From the NCBI RefSeq assembly GCF_000003815.2, contig NC_049988.1, forward strand, positions 120,000-183,999: DNA of 64,000 nucleotides, written 5' to 3'. The stretch comes from Branchiostoma floridae (lineage: Eukaryota; Chordata; Leptocardii; Amphioxiformes; Branchiostomatidae). Positions 53,701 through 63,315 of the stretch are shown piece by piece (the stretch's first letter is position 1; every line of letters begins with the position of its first letter). The translations under genes and the position numbers were made by a program. Under the pieces are notes generated by a model. The model made no database searches. It was not told the origin of the DNA and saw nothing but the letters and a program-made list of their open reading frames with translations.

Positions 53701-55697
53701 TCAGGGCTTGAAATACTGGGTATTTGTGCACCCAGGTGCACCCAAAATTGGAGCTGTGCACCCAATTTTTTTCTGTGGGTGCACAGGTGCACCCAAATTT
53801 TTCCATAGTTTTATGTATGTAAAGATATCAGTATACTATGAAACACTATATTCTTGACATCTAAGTGTTAGAAAGATAATGTGGTGCACCCAAAATTTTT
53901 TTGGTGCACCCAATTTTCTAAGTTGGGTGCACCAGTGCACCTAATCCAAAAAATGAATTTCGAGCCCTGCTTGTACATAATGCTAATTCACCTTTATCCG
54001 TGTGGTAACCTATATTCGTTGTTTCTCTGAACAGGGTAGGTACATGTAAGGACATTTACTCAATGGACGGTGGTTTTAAACTGTGATGTTTTGAAAATAT
54101 TGCAGTTTGAAGCACGTCGTCGACTTGATATCCCTAAATACCCTGTTTTTAAAAACAACGAATATAGGTTACCTTGCGGATAAAGTATTTCGAGCCCTGT
54201 TACACCAACACGACACTAACATAATCTCATTGAAAACCTCCCCAACAACTCACCATTGCTGACCAGCAGAATGTGTGCAACTTCCAGCACCATTTCCAGG
54301 GTTTCCGGAGACAACTGTACCTTCCCGGTGTACATGTACCTCACCACGGCGTCCAAGCCCACCGCACTGATGTCATGTAGCACCACGTGGTCCTCTGCAC
54401 ACTCACGCATTCCAACTAGCAGTGTGAAAAAAATAATTGATAACCGTTAACTTAAGCTTTAAACAAACCATTTGCAAAGAAGCAATTGTAGTAACATTAG
54501 GAAGAAATTGAAAATGTTGCCTAAATAATGAAAAGTAATTTTTGTACATAGAATTAAAGAATAAGCATCTGTATCTGTATTCTGTCTTGGTTTTTAAAGT
54601 TTAAATTTGACCATACAATAGTCCCTGTACTTTTTGTCAATATAGCTTGTCAAGCTAACTTAAAATTGAAACCGGTGCAATGGCTGAGTAGGTAGAGTGT
54701 TCTGCTTGCATTCAGCAGTCATACAAAAGACTTCAACTTCTATGCTTATAGAGACTCAGAGAGCACTCAGCATTTGGGAAAGTGTATGGATGCTTTTTGC
54801 ATAACGATTTGACATATAGAGAGAGCACTCAGCATTTGGGAAAGTGTATGGATGCTTTTTGCATAACGATTTGACATGCTCTCCCTGGTGCAAAAGATAG
54901 TATACAAATATACCTGTGAACATGGCTCGAAAATAGTCGCTACACGTCGCCAGGACAGCACGATGCGCTGAGAACAGTACGCCATCTGTTTCTAGCACGA
55001 CGTCACACATACTCTCATCAGACTGGAACTCCTGTAGTCTCCTCACTACTTCCTTAGTGTGGTACTCATTCCTGATGTATATCCTCCTATCAGTTATCCC
55101 TGGTACTGCAGCTAACCCAACTTCTCCATTTGCTTCAGTTGTTTCACATGCTTCTGAGACCTTCTTGTAGGAGTCCTTTCCTACCAGGTTGTCTTGCTTC
55201 TGCAATAGGTACATTTCTTGCCTTTTGATGACAGAGAACGTCCAATCTTCTCTGGAAACTGCCGTCCCTTCCCTTCTGCTTGTTACTCTCTTCAACAACT
55301 GCATGCACAAGTTCTTGAAAAACTTGCATCCAAATTCATCGGCAACTGAGACTAGTGCCGAGACAAGCTCAGCATGTACTAAGATTGTACCCGAGTAAAC
55401 GTAACCCAAGAAGGTGGACAAAACCTTGGGCAAGACGTTCCCACATGGCATAGCACCCCCTTTCTGTAAGCTCTTGAACTGCGCCAGGACTGAATCACAG
55501 GAGGTTGCCAGGAGGACTTTGTGGACAGGATACTTTTTACAGTCACTAGCTAGCTGAGATGTTCCAAGACGTAGCTCCAAGTCACACAGTTGTCCTTCCT
55601 CTTGTAGACTTTGGAAGCCTTTAAGAAGACTTGACGCATGTTTCTCACATTTGAGTGTTCTGGACATCTCAGAGTCAGAGGGATTAATGAAGGCCAT
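43729..55697 (-). CDS. BTB-BACK-Kelch protein with two tandem BTB domains, 11 exons, 798 aa
   Basis: Minus-strand exons: 55697-54914, 54415-54254, 53636-53473, 52053-51924, 50878-50755, 50097-49977, 49393-49249, 48803-48610, 48103-47822, 47000-46855, 43873-43729. All borders are AG/GT, every phase matches, and the lengths sum to 2,397 nt (799 codons). The first BTB-like domain covers about residues 25-140 ([10 protein letters not shown]... [19 protein letters not shown]... [10 protein letters not shown]). A second, canonical BTB follows from about 228 ([20 protein letters not shown]... [12 protein letters not shown]). A BACK domain comes next ([17 protein letters not shown]... [14 protein letters not shown]), then Kelch repeats with GG pairs ([45 protein letters not shown]). 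Family role (known): adaptor bringing substrates to CUL3 ubiquitin ligase, BTB binding CUL3 and Kelch the substrate. Two BTBs are unusual. The start was chosen at the first ATG in frame; an acceptor-like TTTCCAG lies 22 bp upstream, suggesting a 5' UTR exon. Confidence 0.92.
44208..44565 (+). mobile_element. tRNA-derived SINE (second family)
   Basis: Head GCACAGTGGTAGTGTATTCG, B box GCCGGTTCGAATCC, core 'CTTGTGCCCTTGGGAAAGGC'. A related 3' fragment is at 44,740-44,850. KLHL-type gene, last intron. Confidence 0.8.
44865..45900 (+). mobile_element. Retroposon of the 'CCGTAAGGGGCGGTATAACC' family, interrupted
   Basis: The 5' part is 44,865-44,908 and the 3' part 45,812-45,900, ending in (AATAAA)-like tail repeats. 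They are separated by a hAT-like insertion with duplicated TGTGC. Last intron of the BTB-Kelch gene. Confidence 0.75.
44909..45811. mobile_element. hAT-like element, CAGGGCTCGAA ends, copy 2
   Basis: Starts CAGGGCTCGAATTAACCACT and ends 'ATTTCGAGGCCTG'. It is flanked by TGTGC on both sides (44,904-44,908; 45,812-45,816). Subterminal words GCGCAAGTTG and GCGCAACTTG occur repeatedly in both orientations near both ends. No transposase frame. Confidence 0.85.
46259..46789. mobile_element. Harbinger-like MITE with TTA target duplication, copy 2
   Basis: Ends GGCCACGGCAAGTAAATTTT then ATGGATGACATC and the reverse complement. TTA flanks both sides (46,256-46,258 and 46,790-46,792). The terminal GGCCAC is shared with the 14.77 kb element. 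It lies between the last two coding exons of the BTB-Kelch gene. Confidence 0.85.
47538..47785. repeat. (CA)n-rich compound microsatellite
   Basis: CA runs broken by CAAA and CAGT units. It begins (on the gene's strand) about 36 bp after the exon 9 donor of the BTB-Kelch gene. Confidence 0.95.
48165..48490 (+). mobile_element. tRNA-derived SINE (second family)
   Basis: Head GTGGTGCAGCGACAGCGTGT, B box CGAGTTTGAACCCTG, core 'CTTGTGCTCTTGGGAAAGGC', tail block CCAAGCACGTTTAAGAA. BTB-Kelch intron 8. Confidence 0.8.
50385..50577. mobile_element. MITE, TTCACCTTTATCCG family, copy 2
   Basis: Ends 'TTAGTTCACCTTTAATTGCG' and 'GCGGATAAAGGTGAACTAGT'. An inner inverted pair is built on 'GATATCAAGTTGAC'/'GTCGACTTGATATC'. 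BTB-Kelch intron 5. Confidence 0.8.
51069..51256. mobile_element. MITE with TACTGTAAATGCA ends
   Basis: Ends TACTGTAAATGCATTTAAGT and TTTTTGCATTTACAGTA are inverted. The interior has CGCGG/CCGCG blocks (TTTCGCGGTAGCGGGAAAA; AAAACCGCGAACA). A diverged copy lies at 12.15-12.35 kb. BTB-Kelch intron 4. Confidence 0.75.
52080..52522. mobile_element. pogo/Tigger-like MITE with TA target site
   Basis: Ends CAGTCAAACCTGTCCTGAGC then AACCAC, and GTGGTTGCTCAGATAGGTTT then CACTG, are inverted and flanked by TA on both sides. Internal 'GGTTGCTGAGGACAGGTGGT' words repeat. It carries a 97 bp hairpin element inside its left end. BTB-Kelch intron 3. Confidence 0.75.
52103..52199. mobile_element. 97 bp near-perfect hairpin MITE with 9 bp target duplication
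   Basis: TAGCCTGGGTACCATCCTAT begins a 41-42 bp arm whose exact complement ends the element, with a loop of about 14 bp. The 9 bp CTGAGCAAC stands on both sides (52,094-52,102; 52,200-52,208). A 9 bp duplication fits Mutator-like elements (family knowledge), but the superfamily is not proven. Confidence 0.9.
52955..53444. mobile_element. MITE of the GGGCACAACCCGCCGTACGT family with internal triplication
   Basis: Ends AACAACCCGCCGTATG and TGACGGGTTGTGCCCTTAGC TTTA. Inside, a unit of about 93 bp (AAACGTGGGCAATCTTTTGA... GTACGAACTCGTAGGGAATC... GGAGCGTGCTGTGCC) is repeated in tandem about three times. It sits 27 bp from the donor of BTB-Kelch exon 3. Confidence 0.8.
53702..53969. mobile_element. 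hAT-like element, CAGGGCTTGAA ends, copy 3
   Basis: Starts CAGGGCTTGAAATACTGG and ends ATTTCGAGCCCTG. It is flanked by CTTGT on both sides (53,697-53,701; 53,970-53,974). The interior repeats GGTGCACCCAA and its complement many times. BTB-Kelch intron 2. Confidence 0.85.
53985..54190. mobile_element. MITE, TTCACCTTTATCCG family, copy 3
   Basis: Starts 'AATTCACCTTTATCCGTGTG' and 'GTAACCTATATTCGTTGTTT'. The opposite arm is 'AAACAACGAATATAGGTTAC', 'CTTGCGGATAAAG', directly followed by a lone TTTCGAGCCCTG hAT-like end. BTB-Kelch intron 2. Confidence 0.8.
54665..54722 (+). mobile_element. tRNA-like SINE head fragment (first family)
   Basis: ACCGGTGCAATGGCTGAGTA then 'GGTAGAGTGTTCTGCTTGC'; the body is missing. 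BTB-Kelch intron 1. Confidence 0.65.
54755..54881. repeat. Two-copy 62 bp tandem duplication
   Basis: 'GAGCACTCAGCATTTGGGAA' to 'GCATAACGATTTGACAT' occurs twice without change, offset 62 bp, in the first intron of the BTB-Kelch gene. Confidence 0.9.
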
Positions 55698-55832
55698 CAC
55701 AGCTTGACTGTATCAGCATCTGGAAACACAATGGGACATCCTTAAGTTATTGGTTATTCACAGCACACATTTGTACAACCTTTAACCAGTTAAATCCTGA
55801 CTTGACGCAATCTTCATCCACAGATTTAAAAA

Positions 55833-55956
55833 GTGTTGACTACTCTCCAAGCAGAGGTTGAGTCGGGAAGATATAGTAAGAGGAGCGTGCCTGTAAATTT
55901 CCCTACTACTACTACGTAACTATATCTCGGCGAGTCAACCTCTGCTCGGAGAGTAG
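55833..55956. mobile_element. Fold-back MITE 0.14 kb upstream of the BTB-Kelch start codon
   Basis: The arms GACTACTCTCCAAGCAGAGG then TTGAGTC and the complement pair; an inner AGATATAGT/ACTATATCT pair continues the stem. Confidence 0.85.
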
Positions 55957-57515
55957 GTGTTGATGATGGCAAATCACTACCTATGTATTTTTGTTTATTT
56001 TGAGTTATCAATTAACATTACCATTTAGTTGCCATGATAAATATTGATTTATCTTAGTGACCCTTTTGAGTCTTTTGAAGATATGTAACGTTGTCAATTA
56101 TTAGTTGATTATCATTTATTTGCATTTCTTTACATTGTTATTTATTTCTTTTGTATGTTGGGCTCCTTTTGAAATCAGTCTGCACCTGACTGAAAGGACC
56201 ACCCAGCAGTTTCTTAAGATGAATAAAGAAATATTAGAGGAAAAAAATCAGTGTGGTAGTTTCAGTGTCTTCATTGTGACTGTAACAAATCATGTTGCTA
56301 AGACCGGGTTTTAAGAGGGCCTGCATGGGGGGAGGGGTCAGTAATCATGACTAAAGTATGACTAAAAAGGCCTGATTACATCTTACAAAAGATGCAGGTC
56401 CTGTTTCTACAGGGTTCTAGCAAGGATATATTCTGAGGGCTTGCTACGTATTAGTTACTACTAGTATAGTATTACACTGAATTCATTTGACTTTGAGAGC
56501 AGAGGCAGCACTAACAATTTTTAGTTGGGGGGCAGACTGTTCCAATGTGTAGAAGGGGAGGATAACAAAAAGAGACAGATGTGATTTAAGGAAAGTGTTG
56601 GACATATTCTATAGAGTACGCTATACGCAAAATTCATCAATTACCCTCTAAATTGGGGTAGATACATGCAACACTTTACGTAGAATTCAAATGGTGGATT
56701 ACACTCTACATTGAATTAAAGTGGTCGTGCGAGGGTTTTTATGGAATCATCGTGCGACCACCTCGGACCCAGTCGCGCGATCCTTCAGCGGGGGGTCTGC
56801 GACTATTCCTCACATGTCTAAAGAAAAATTGTCGCCGGCGACGGGACTGGATCATATGCTAATAAGCCTTCAGCATGTTTTTTTCTATTTGAAAGGGCAT
56901 TTTTCTCCGTAAATATACATGCAGTCAGTAATGGAAACATATTTTTGTCATCAGAAACTGCCTGTTTCAGCGCAATGCCCCGCCACCAGTGGCTACATCC
57001 TTCATGATACTAGTAGCAAGGAGGTTAAAGAAACCTCCTTGCTAGTAGTAATCTGTAATACCACCGACGGCCACGAACGCTGGGTTTAATTCCAGATTTT
57101 CCCGTCTCTGTGTCATTCTTTGTTTGGGACAATGTTTGTTTGCAAGCAAAAGAATAGTAATCTGCTGCATGACGAAAATGAAGAATTCTCCCGCCATTTT
57201 TAATTTGCAAGCAAGAGGTCACTGTGGGTCACGCACGCACGCACCGCAGTGGAATCCTGCGCCGCGGGTGTCCGCAATACTCTGAACTCATGTCTAAAGA
57301 CAACCGTTGCCCACAACGAATAGTCAATAACAGTCGCACGACTATAAGTGTTGTCTGTTTGAAGTGGGCCTTAGAACTGCCAATTATGCTCTACTAGTAT
57401 GCAAATGGGCATGCAGGCTTGGAATATTTTTAGAACAAATTGTAGACCTGTATCAAACTCAAACAACAGACGGGCCATAAAATAAAAAACTTAACATAAA
57501 ATATAAGCTGCTGCA
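55957..57515. other. Intergenic, little recognised
   Basis: Holds a 3' end of the GGTATAACC retroposon (about 56,155-56,240: 'GGGCTCCTTTTGAAATCAGT', 'AAGATGAATAAAG') and a short perfect-type hairpin at 57,008-57,052. The rest is unassigned. The region may contain the promoter of the minus-strand BTB-Kelch gene. Confidence 0.45.
57008..57052. repeat. Short perfect hairpin
   Basis: 'ACTAGTAGCAAGGAGGTT' and 'AACCTCCTTGCTAGTAGT' flank a loop of a few bases. Confidence 0.8.
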
Positions 57516-59018
57516 AATATACAAAAGTAACGGTCTCCTCTGTCAGCACTGGAACACCAGTGCTGAAGTGGTCGTCAGCACTGAAAGTCCAGTGCTGAGC
57601 CGGCGTCAGCACTGGAAATCCAGTGCTGATGCAGCTTCAGCACTCGAAGCCCTCCTGTCAGCACTGGAAACCGAGTGCTGAGACTACAATCAGCACTGGA
57701 TTTCCAGTGCTGAGGACATTTCAGCTCTGGAAATCCAGTGCTGACAAATATTATGCACTGGAAACCGAGTATAAAATGTATAAAGTTGGTGAAAAGAACT
57801 TACATTCTGTAACAAAATATAAATGGACAACTGTATTATACAATGTTTTTTAAATGATGCTTCTTTGTCGCACAAGCAGAATGTGTCGTCCACCTGTAAC
57901 TACCTATTCTTTGTAAAAAACAAACAAGCGATCTCTTTACCACACAGATAGACCAACTGTTAGATGTCTAACTCTGACTACCTATTGTTTTTTAAATGAT
58001 GCTACTTTGCCGCACAAGCAGAATGTGTCGTCCACCTGTAACTACCTATTCTTTAAAAAAAAAAAAACAAGCGATCTCTTTACCACACAGATAGACCAAC
58101 TGTTAGTTGTCTAACTCTGATTACCTATTGTTTTTTAAATGATGCTACTTTGCCGCACAAGCAGAATGTGTCGTCCACCTGTAACTACCTATTCTTTGTA
58201 AAAAAAAAACAAGCGATCTCTTTACCACACAGATAGACCAACTGTTAGTTGTCTACCTCTGACTAAAAAGACACTACTTTGCCACAAGTATAGAATATGT
58301 GATTTGTTGATTTAAAATTTTTGTATCAATTGACCAAAAGAAAAGAAACGTGAGTGCCATTAACTGTATACACAATTAACAATATCACAAGTGTCTACTC
58401 TAGTCTAAAGCTAGTAAAAGCTAGTGCTACGCAAGATCTGCTTGGAGATTAAATAACACGCATAGATATACCTAAGTCTAAAGGAAATAACTCAGACAGC
58501 CGTACGGACGCATGCTACTAGTACACGAATATTACGTTCAGCACTGGAACGTTCCAGTGCTTTATAAACGTCAGCACTGGAAGCCCAGAGCTGAAGTTTT
58601 TACAGCACTGGTCTTCCAGTGCTGAAAAGTTCCCGAGCACTGGTAAATACAGTGCTGAACCCGTTACTTTTGTATATCAGCACTCGGTTCCAGTGATGAC
58701 AGCGGTTTCAGCACTGGGTAACCAGTGCTGAATGACCTCTGCCGCGAGTTCAGCACTGGTACCCGAGTGCTGACGGCAGTTGAGCACTGGAAAACCAGTG
58801 CTCGGAGAAGTTCAGCACTGGAAATCCAGTGCTCGCATTGGGTTCAGCACTGGAATTTCAGTGCTGAGGGAGCTTCAGCACTCGAACAAGGCCGTTCAGC
58901 ACTGGAAAACCAGTGCTGACGTTTCTTCAGCACTGGAAAATCAGTGCTGAGGCCGATTCCACCCATTGATTCAGCACTGGAACACCAGTGCGGAACCCGT
59001 TACTTTTGTATACTTGCT
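57516..59018. mobile_element. 1.5 kb element with two arrays of CAGCACTGG hairpins
   Basis: The ends ATACAAAAGTAACGG and CCGTTACTTTTGTATA are inverted. The left array (57,543-57,775) has eight units and the right array (58,538-58,994) about fourteen. Each unit is an imperfect palindrome of the form TCAGCACTGG-N3-6-CCAGTGCTGA. Spacing is close to 31 bp. The middle holds a three-copy tandem repeat of about 143 bp. No ORF. Confidence 0.85.
57843..58275. repeat. Three-copy tandem repeat, about 143 bp unit
   Basis: Units share 'TTTAAATGATGCTACTTTGC', 'GCAGAATGTGTCGTCCACCT', 'ACAAGCGATCTCTTTACCAC' and 'ACAGATAGACCAACTGTTAG'. They differ mainly in the length of an A run. Confidence 0.9.
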
Positions 59019-60630
59019 AAGCTGCTCAGGTTATACCATATTACTAGTAGTAGGCTGAGCTATTGGTCACCTCCTCTCACTTTCACTCCTGGTACATATG
59101 GATCCTTTGGATCCAATGGTTATCAACATAACATATATCGAAAATCCATATCAATGATGATAACTTCAATAAAACGTCATCAAATTTGATACTTGAATAA
59201 AACAACATGCCCATTGACCTAAACGTTGATTATTTGCTAAATTTTCTCGCGTTGTGCAAGCATTTTTCATATCAGCCCCCCTCCCCAACTTCACCATGGG
59301 AATAATTTGGTAACTTGTTGCATGTCTACATCCCAAAATGCAACGTTAGTTGATTCTAACTGACGAGCTGCAACTCACGATAGGAATGCTACTGGATACA
59401 TCGTTCTAACGTTACCTTTTTCAAGTGCAAGACTTCAGCATAATATCACGCCACTGTACTAGTACTGACAATCAAGCAACCAAAATTGACAGTGACCAGT
59501 GTCATCTTCACAGTCGGAAGTAGTATCACACGCCACCTATTAGTCCACTGCAGAACTGCAATAGAAATGTTTTGTTTTCTGTGAAGTGTTTTTGCCGACG
59601 CCTTTGAGACGGAGCCAATAGTATATTGCTGTTATTGAGGTAACAGAACACAGTTTTTCGCCTATCATAGTCCAGCAGCATATCTGAAAAAATGTGCAAA
59701 TGTGTCTAAAATAACCATATTTTGCACACATGCATTCTAAACAAAAATAGATGAGGAGTCATCACAAGTTCTGCCCAGAATTTGTTTGATGGCACTTTGG
59801 GGCATTTTTAGATGAGAAATATTTTGGGCTTCTGTGTCTAGTTTCTTTTATCCAAATGACCTGAAATTTTCATATTTTCATACATCAGTTCAAATGGTTA
59901 AAATTGGGATTTTATGACCATTTTCAGAAAAAAATGTAAACAAGTGACCGTAGGTAACAAACTCTGTGACGTAATAATGGTTTGTTAATGAAGCACAGGT
60001 CGAGCACAAAACGTACAGACATAACAATCTGTGTGTATGGTTCAAATATAATCACCGTTCATAACAGTCCCTTTCTGTTCCTGATCAAAACGCCTTTCTT
60101 TCGGTGAGCCGGAACGAAACATACTCAACCTATGTCGTATACAACGCACACGCTCCTCCAAGTCCTACAAATATAAGGTACACAAATTATTTCCTAAAGT
60201 TTGTGTTCCCACCGACAATGGCTTAATTCTGTGTATATGCTAAATATATAATTTCCATTCATGAAAACTACCCTTCAATCCCTGGTGCAAAATATAATTT
60301 CCCTCCATGATCATACCCTTTTTGTCCCTGCTATTTCCCTCTACTTTCGGTGTTCCGGTCACAAAAGACACGTTCCTACCCGACAGATTAAGAGCATGGC
60401 CACCCCACCTATATAGTAGTGAATCGCATACAGGACACATCACATCAACTTATACAAAAAACGTACTTAAAAGCTAACATACCTATCACTGCCAAATTTA
60501 AAACACAGCTAAGTCAGAGTCTCAATCGAACGACACAAATGAAACAACAACACAGCTTCACAATGGATACTTGAGACGCACACCACTCTAAAAAGTGGGT
60601 CAATCACAGCTGTGGAAATAACATAACCCC
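59019..60630. other. Intergenic, nothing recognised
   Basis: AT-rich. No gene, and no repeat of this window's families. A pair of similar 'TATAATTTCC.T.CATGA' words near 60,250 and 60,290 is the only internal similarity noted. Confidence 0.45.
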
Positions 60631-60633
60631 ATA

Positions 60634-61060
60634 TCTGCTTGGAGATAAGTAATTGCCAAACCCCAGCGTCTATAGGCCAGCTGGTCTACGATACCAGGGG
60701 AATAGGGGTGACATCTCAAATTATTACATCGATAATGAAAACAGCTACCGCAAAAAAAAATGATCCCAAGGATCAAACACGTTCTAACCATAAAATGCAT
60801 ATGGCTATCAACCGGGCAAAATATTAACAGTATGCTATGTCAAACCAACCTCAATATTGGAAACGCAAAACCCGAACGAGATGGCATATTCCGACGAGGA
60901 CAACATCTGCTTGACGGTATCAAATTACTACAAGGCTTAAGGCACAATCATAAGGAAGACCTGAACCACTATACCGGACGGCGTAGGGGTGAAAACTGAA
61001 ATTATTACATCCATAATAAAAACAGCTACGGCGAAAAAAAAACAACGTGCATCATTTCCC
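60634..61060. repeat. Two diverged direct copies of an unknown repeat
   Basis: 'ATCTGCTTGGAGATAAG' ... 'AATAGGGGTGACATCTCAAA' ... 'AAAACAGCTACCGCAAAAAA' recurs as 'ATCTGCTTGACGGTATC' ... 'GTAGGGGTGAAAACTGAAAT' ... 'AAAACAGCTACGGCGAAAAA' about 270-290 bp further on. Confidence 0.6.
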
Positions 61061-62079
61061 AGCCGAGTACAGACGAAATGCCAATCCACATGCGATTGCG
61101 GCATACGGAACATAGAGATATAGGTGCGAACACTCAACGCACAAAGTGATTACAGTACTCTGTTACTGAAGGTTACCCTCCAGTGTCACAGAGTAATTAA
61201 TCTAAATGACCTAAAATTTGGTGTCGCCATGAAATGGTATACAGGACTCCATTCATGCCCTTTGCACACATTACTTTATTATGGTGAATTTTGTGATTTG
61301 GGGCCATTTCTGTACATCTGCATAATCCATGCTTGGTTATATGCACATTTAACTAACTTACACAGGTCCAATCATTTACTGGTTATAAGAATTATTATAG
61401 CACTTTTACATTAATTATACAAATTAGGAGGCTATTTGCATAATTGCTATCTGTTAATATTCCACCTGCCATTAACCACATGTTTTACATGTATTTGAGG
61501 TCTATGATGAAAAACAATGCAAATATAGATTTTCCTTAGGAATCTGCAAATTAACTTCTTTTTTTTCCATAATTTGGACTTCATTATGTACATCTCTGTC
61601 TCAGCTAACTGCATACTAGGTAAATCAGTCGTTCCTTTCTTCAGTTATTCAATAGATTTTGACACAAGGAGCCCCATCAGTTCAAGAGAAAGCTGCTAGC
61701 CTCCGTAGCAGGCTGTCTGTGGCCTTTTTTGGGCTCATGATTCACTTTTGCCGGCCATTTCTTTTTGTACTGGGTCGCTAAATGCCGGACGTCGCTGATT
61801 CATTGGCTCCAGGGGCAAATGAATCAACGACGGCAGGCATACATAATTTCTTCCTTACATCACAAGCTATCTGCCACCAAAATATCACACAAAAACCGGA
61901 CGTTTCGTCAGTTACCTTTTGTTTATTTAGAATACTATTCAGATCATTTGCCAGTTGCCTGACGTGTTGTCTATTTATAATCTTTGTCATTACACCTAGG
62001 ATTTGTTTAAGGATGGACATCAGCATGTATTGGTGGGTAGGTCATAATACTATTTGGCTTTAGGAACAAAATTTTAGCT
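61061..62079. other. Intergenic; possible 5' extension of a LINE remnant
   Basis: No domain recognised. Short open frames near 61,765-62,063 may belong to the degenerate LINE that becomes recognisable at about 62,085. Confidence 0.35.
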
Positions 62080-62084
62080 TACCT

Positions 62085-62423
62085 TTAATACCCTGGTGCG
62101 GCCTAGGCTGGAATATGCCTCCATCCTCTTCAGTAACACGAGTGTTGCCGCTTCCATGGTACTAGAGTGTGTATAGTACCATCCAGACCACCTAGTCACA
62201 GGTGCAACACCAAGGACACCTTTCTCAGGCGTGCTGCACGAGCTTGGGCGGGTCAGGCTCTCAACTAGGCGAGACCACCATAGTCTAGTCATCATGTACA
62301 AACTGGTCACTGGCACTGTACCACCCCACCTCCAACCACTCATCCCGCAAACAAGGCAAGCTCAACCCCAGCTTTGCCTCTGCACATCTCCACATCCCCC
62401 GGTGCAGAACCAATATAGTCACA
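62085..62423 (+). mobile_element. LINE reverse-transcriptase C-terminal remnant A, 5' part
   Basis: Frames read TLVRPRLEYASILFSNTSVA, then (with shifts) RRDHHSLVIMYKLVTGTVPP HLQPLIP. This is the 'y..lVRP.LEYa..vW' and 'RR....l..mYKi..g..p' pattern of CR1/Jockey-type RT ORF ends. It is interrupted at about 62,423 and resumes at about 63,115. Confidence 0.7.
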
Positions 62424-63110
62424 GTGTATGTGTCTTACATTCGACCAGTCCTGGAGTATTGTGCCCCCGTCTGGCACTCCGGGCTCACCACTGCACTTAG
62501 TGACAGGATCGAGAAGGTCCAATGGAGAGCTGTGCGCATAATCTGGGACAGAACTACACGTCTTACACTGATGCCTGTTCTGACTTGGGACTACCTTCTC
62601 TACAAGCACGACGTCTTGAACTGATCAAAAACTTTGCTAACTCTCTCAGTCAGTCAGAGCACTTCCTGCCACCAGCCAGAGGTGAAATCAGTGGTAGACA
62701 GACAAGGTCATCCCACAAACTGAACACTACTCGCTGTAGAACTGAGGGCTATCGGAACAGCGCTGTACCCCCTTCATGGTCCGCCTTTTGAACAAGTAAT
62801 TGTCACCGTTGTGCTGCTGTTTTGTATGAAATAGTAAGACATTATGTATCTTATAATTAAATATTTATCCGACATAATGATACATTGATATTGATATACT
62901 GTTTTAAATATCTTATCCCAACGTTGTTTTAATTTGTCTGTCTGTAACCGGATTTTTAAGACCCGTGCCTGTGCGATTATTTATAATCTTCGATTTTAAC
63001 CACCTTGTTGATTTAATGATGTAATGGTTTGTAATGACTTGACGCAATTCAGCCGTGAGGCTGCCATGCCAATGTCAGTTTGTTTGTATTTTGAAATAAA
63101 CCAGTCATAT
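62424..63110 (+). mobile_element. Second LINE remnant B, nested inside A
   Basis: Frames read YVSYIRPVLEYCAPVWHSGL, then LGLPSLQARRLELIKNFANS and FLPPARGEISGRQTR. This is a second, different RT C-terminal region with at least one frameshift near 62,570, followed by a 3' UTR-like AT-rich stretch. Confidence 0.7.
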
Positions 63111-63114
63111 ATAT

Positions 63115-63315
63115 ATAATATTTACAGCTTCATACCATACACTTCCAGGATCTGGAACAGCCTAGCTAGACGCGGCACTGACTCTCCCTCCCTCCAAGAA
63201 TTTAAGGCTTACTGTGCACAAGACCTACCTATTGTCATGACTCATGATCTTGAAATTACTTCATACTTACCCCATTCTTACTTCCCATCTACTCCATCTA
63301 CTTCCATCTTGTAGG
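63115..63315 (+). mobile_element. LINE remnant A, 3' part
   Basis: SFIPYTSRIWNSLARRGTDS then PSLQEFKAY is the conserved terminus (R-x-WN-x-L ... F) expected to follow remnant A. A stop follows at 63,312-63,314. Confidence 0.65.

Noticed and set aside
54756..54985. Extension of BTB-Kelch exon 1 beyond 54,914
   Set aside because: The frame stays open through the 62 bp tandem duplication, but the donor at 54,913 gives the exact phase for exon 2 and restores the BTB pattern; the extension does not.
57543..58994. CRISPR-like array (regular short palindromic repeats with spacers)
   Set aside because: Eukaryotic setting, repeats too variable, spacers of 5-20 bp, two mirrored arrays bounded by inverted ends. 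It is a mobile element, not a CRISPR.
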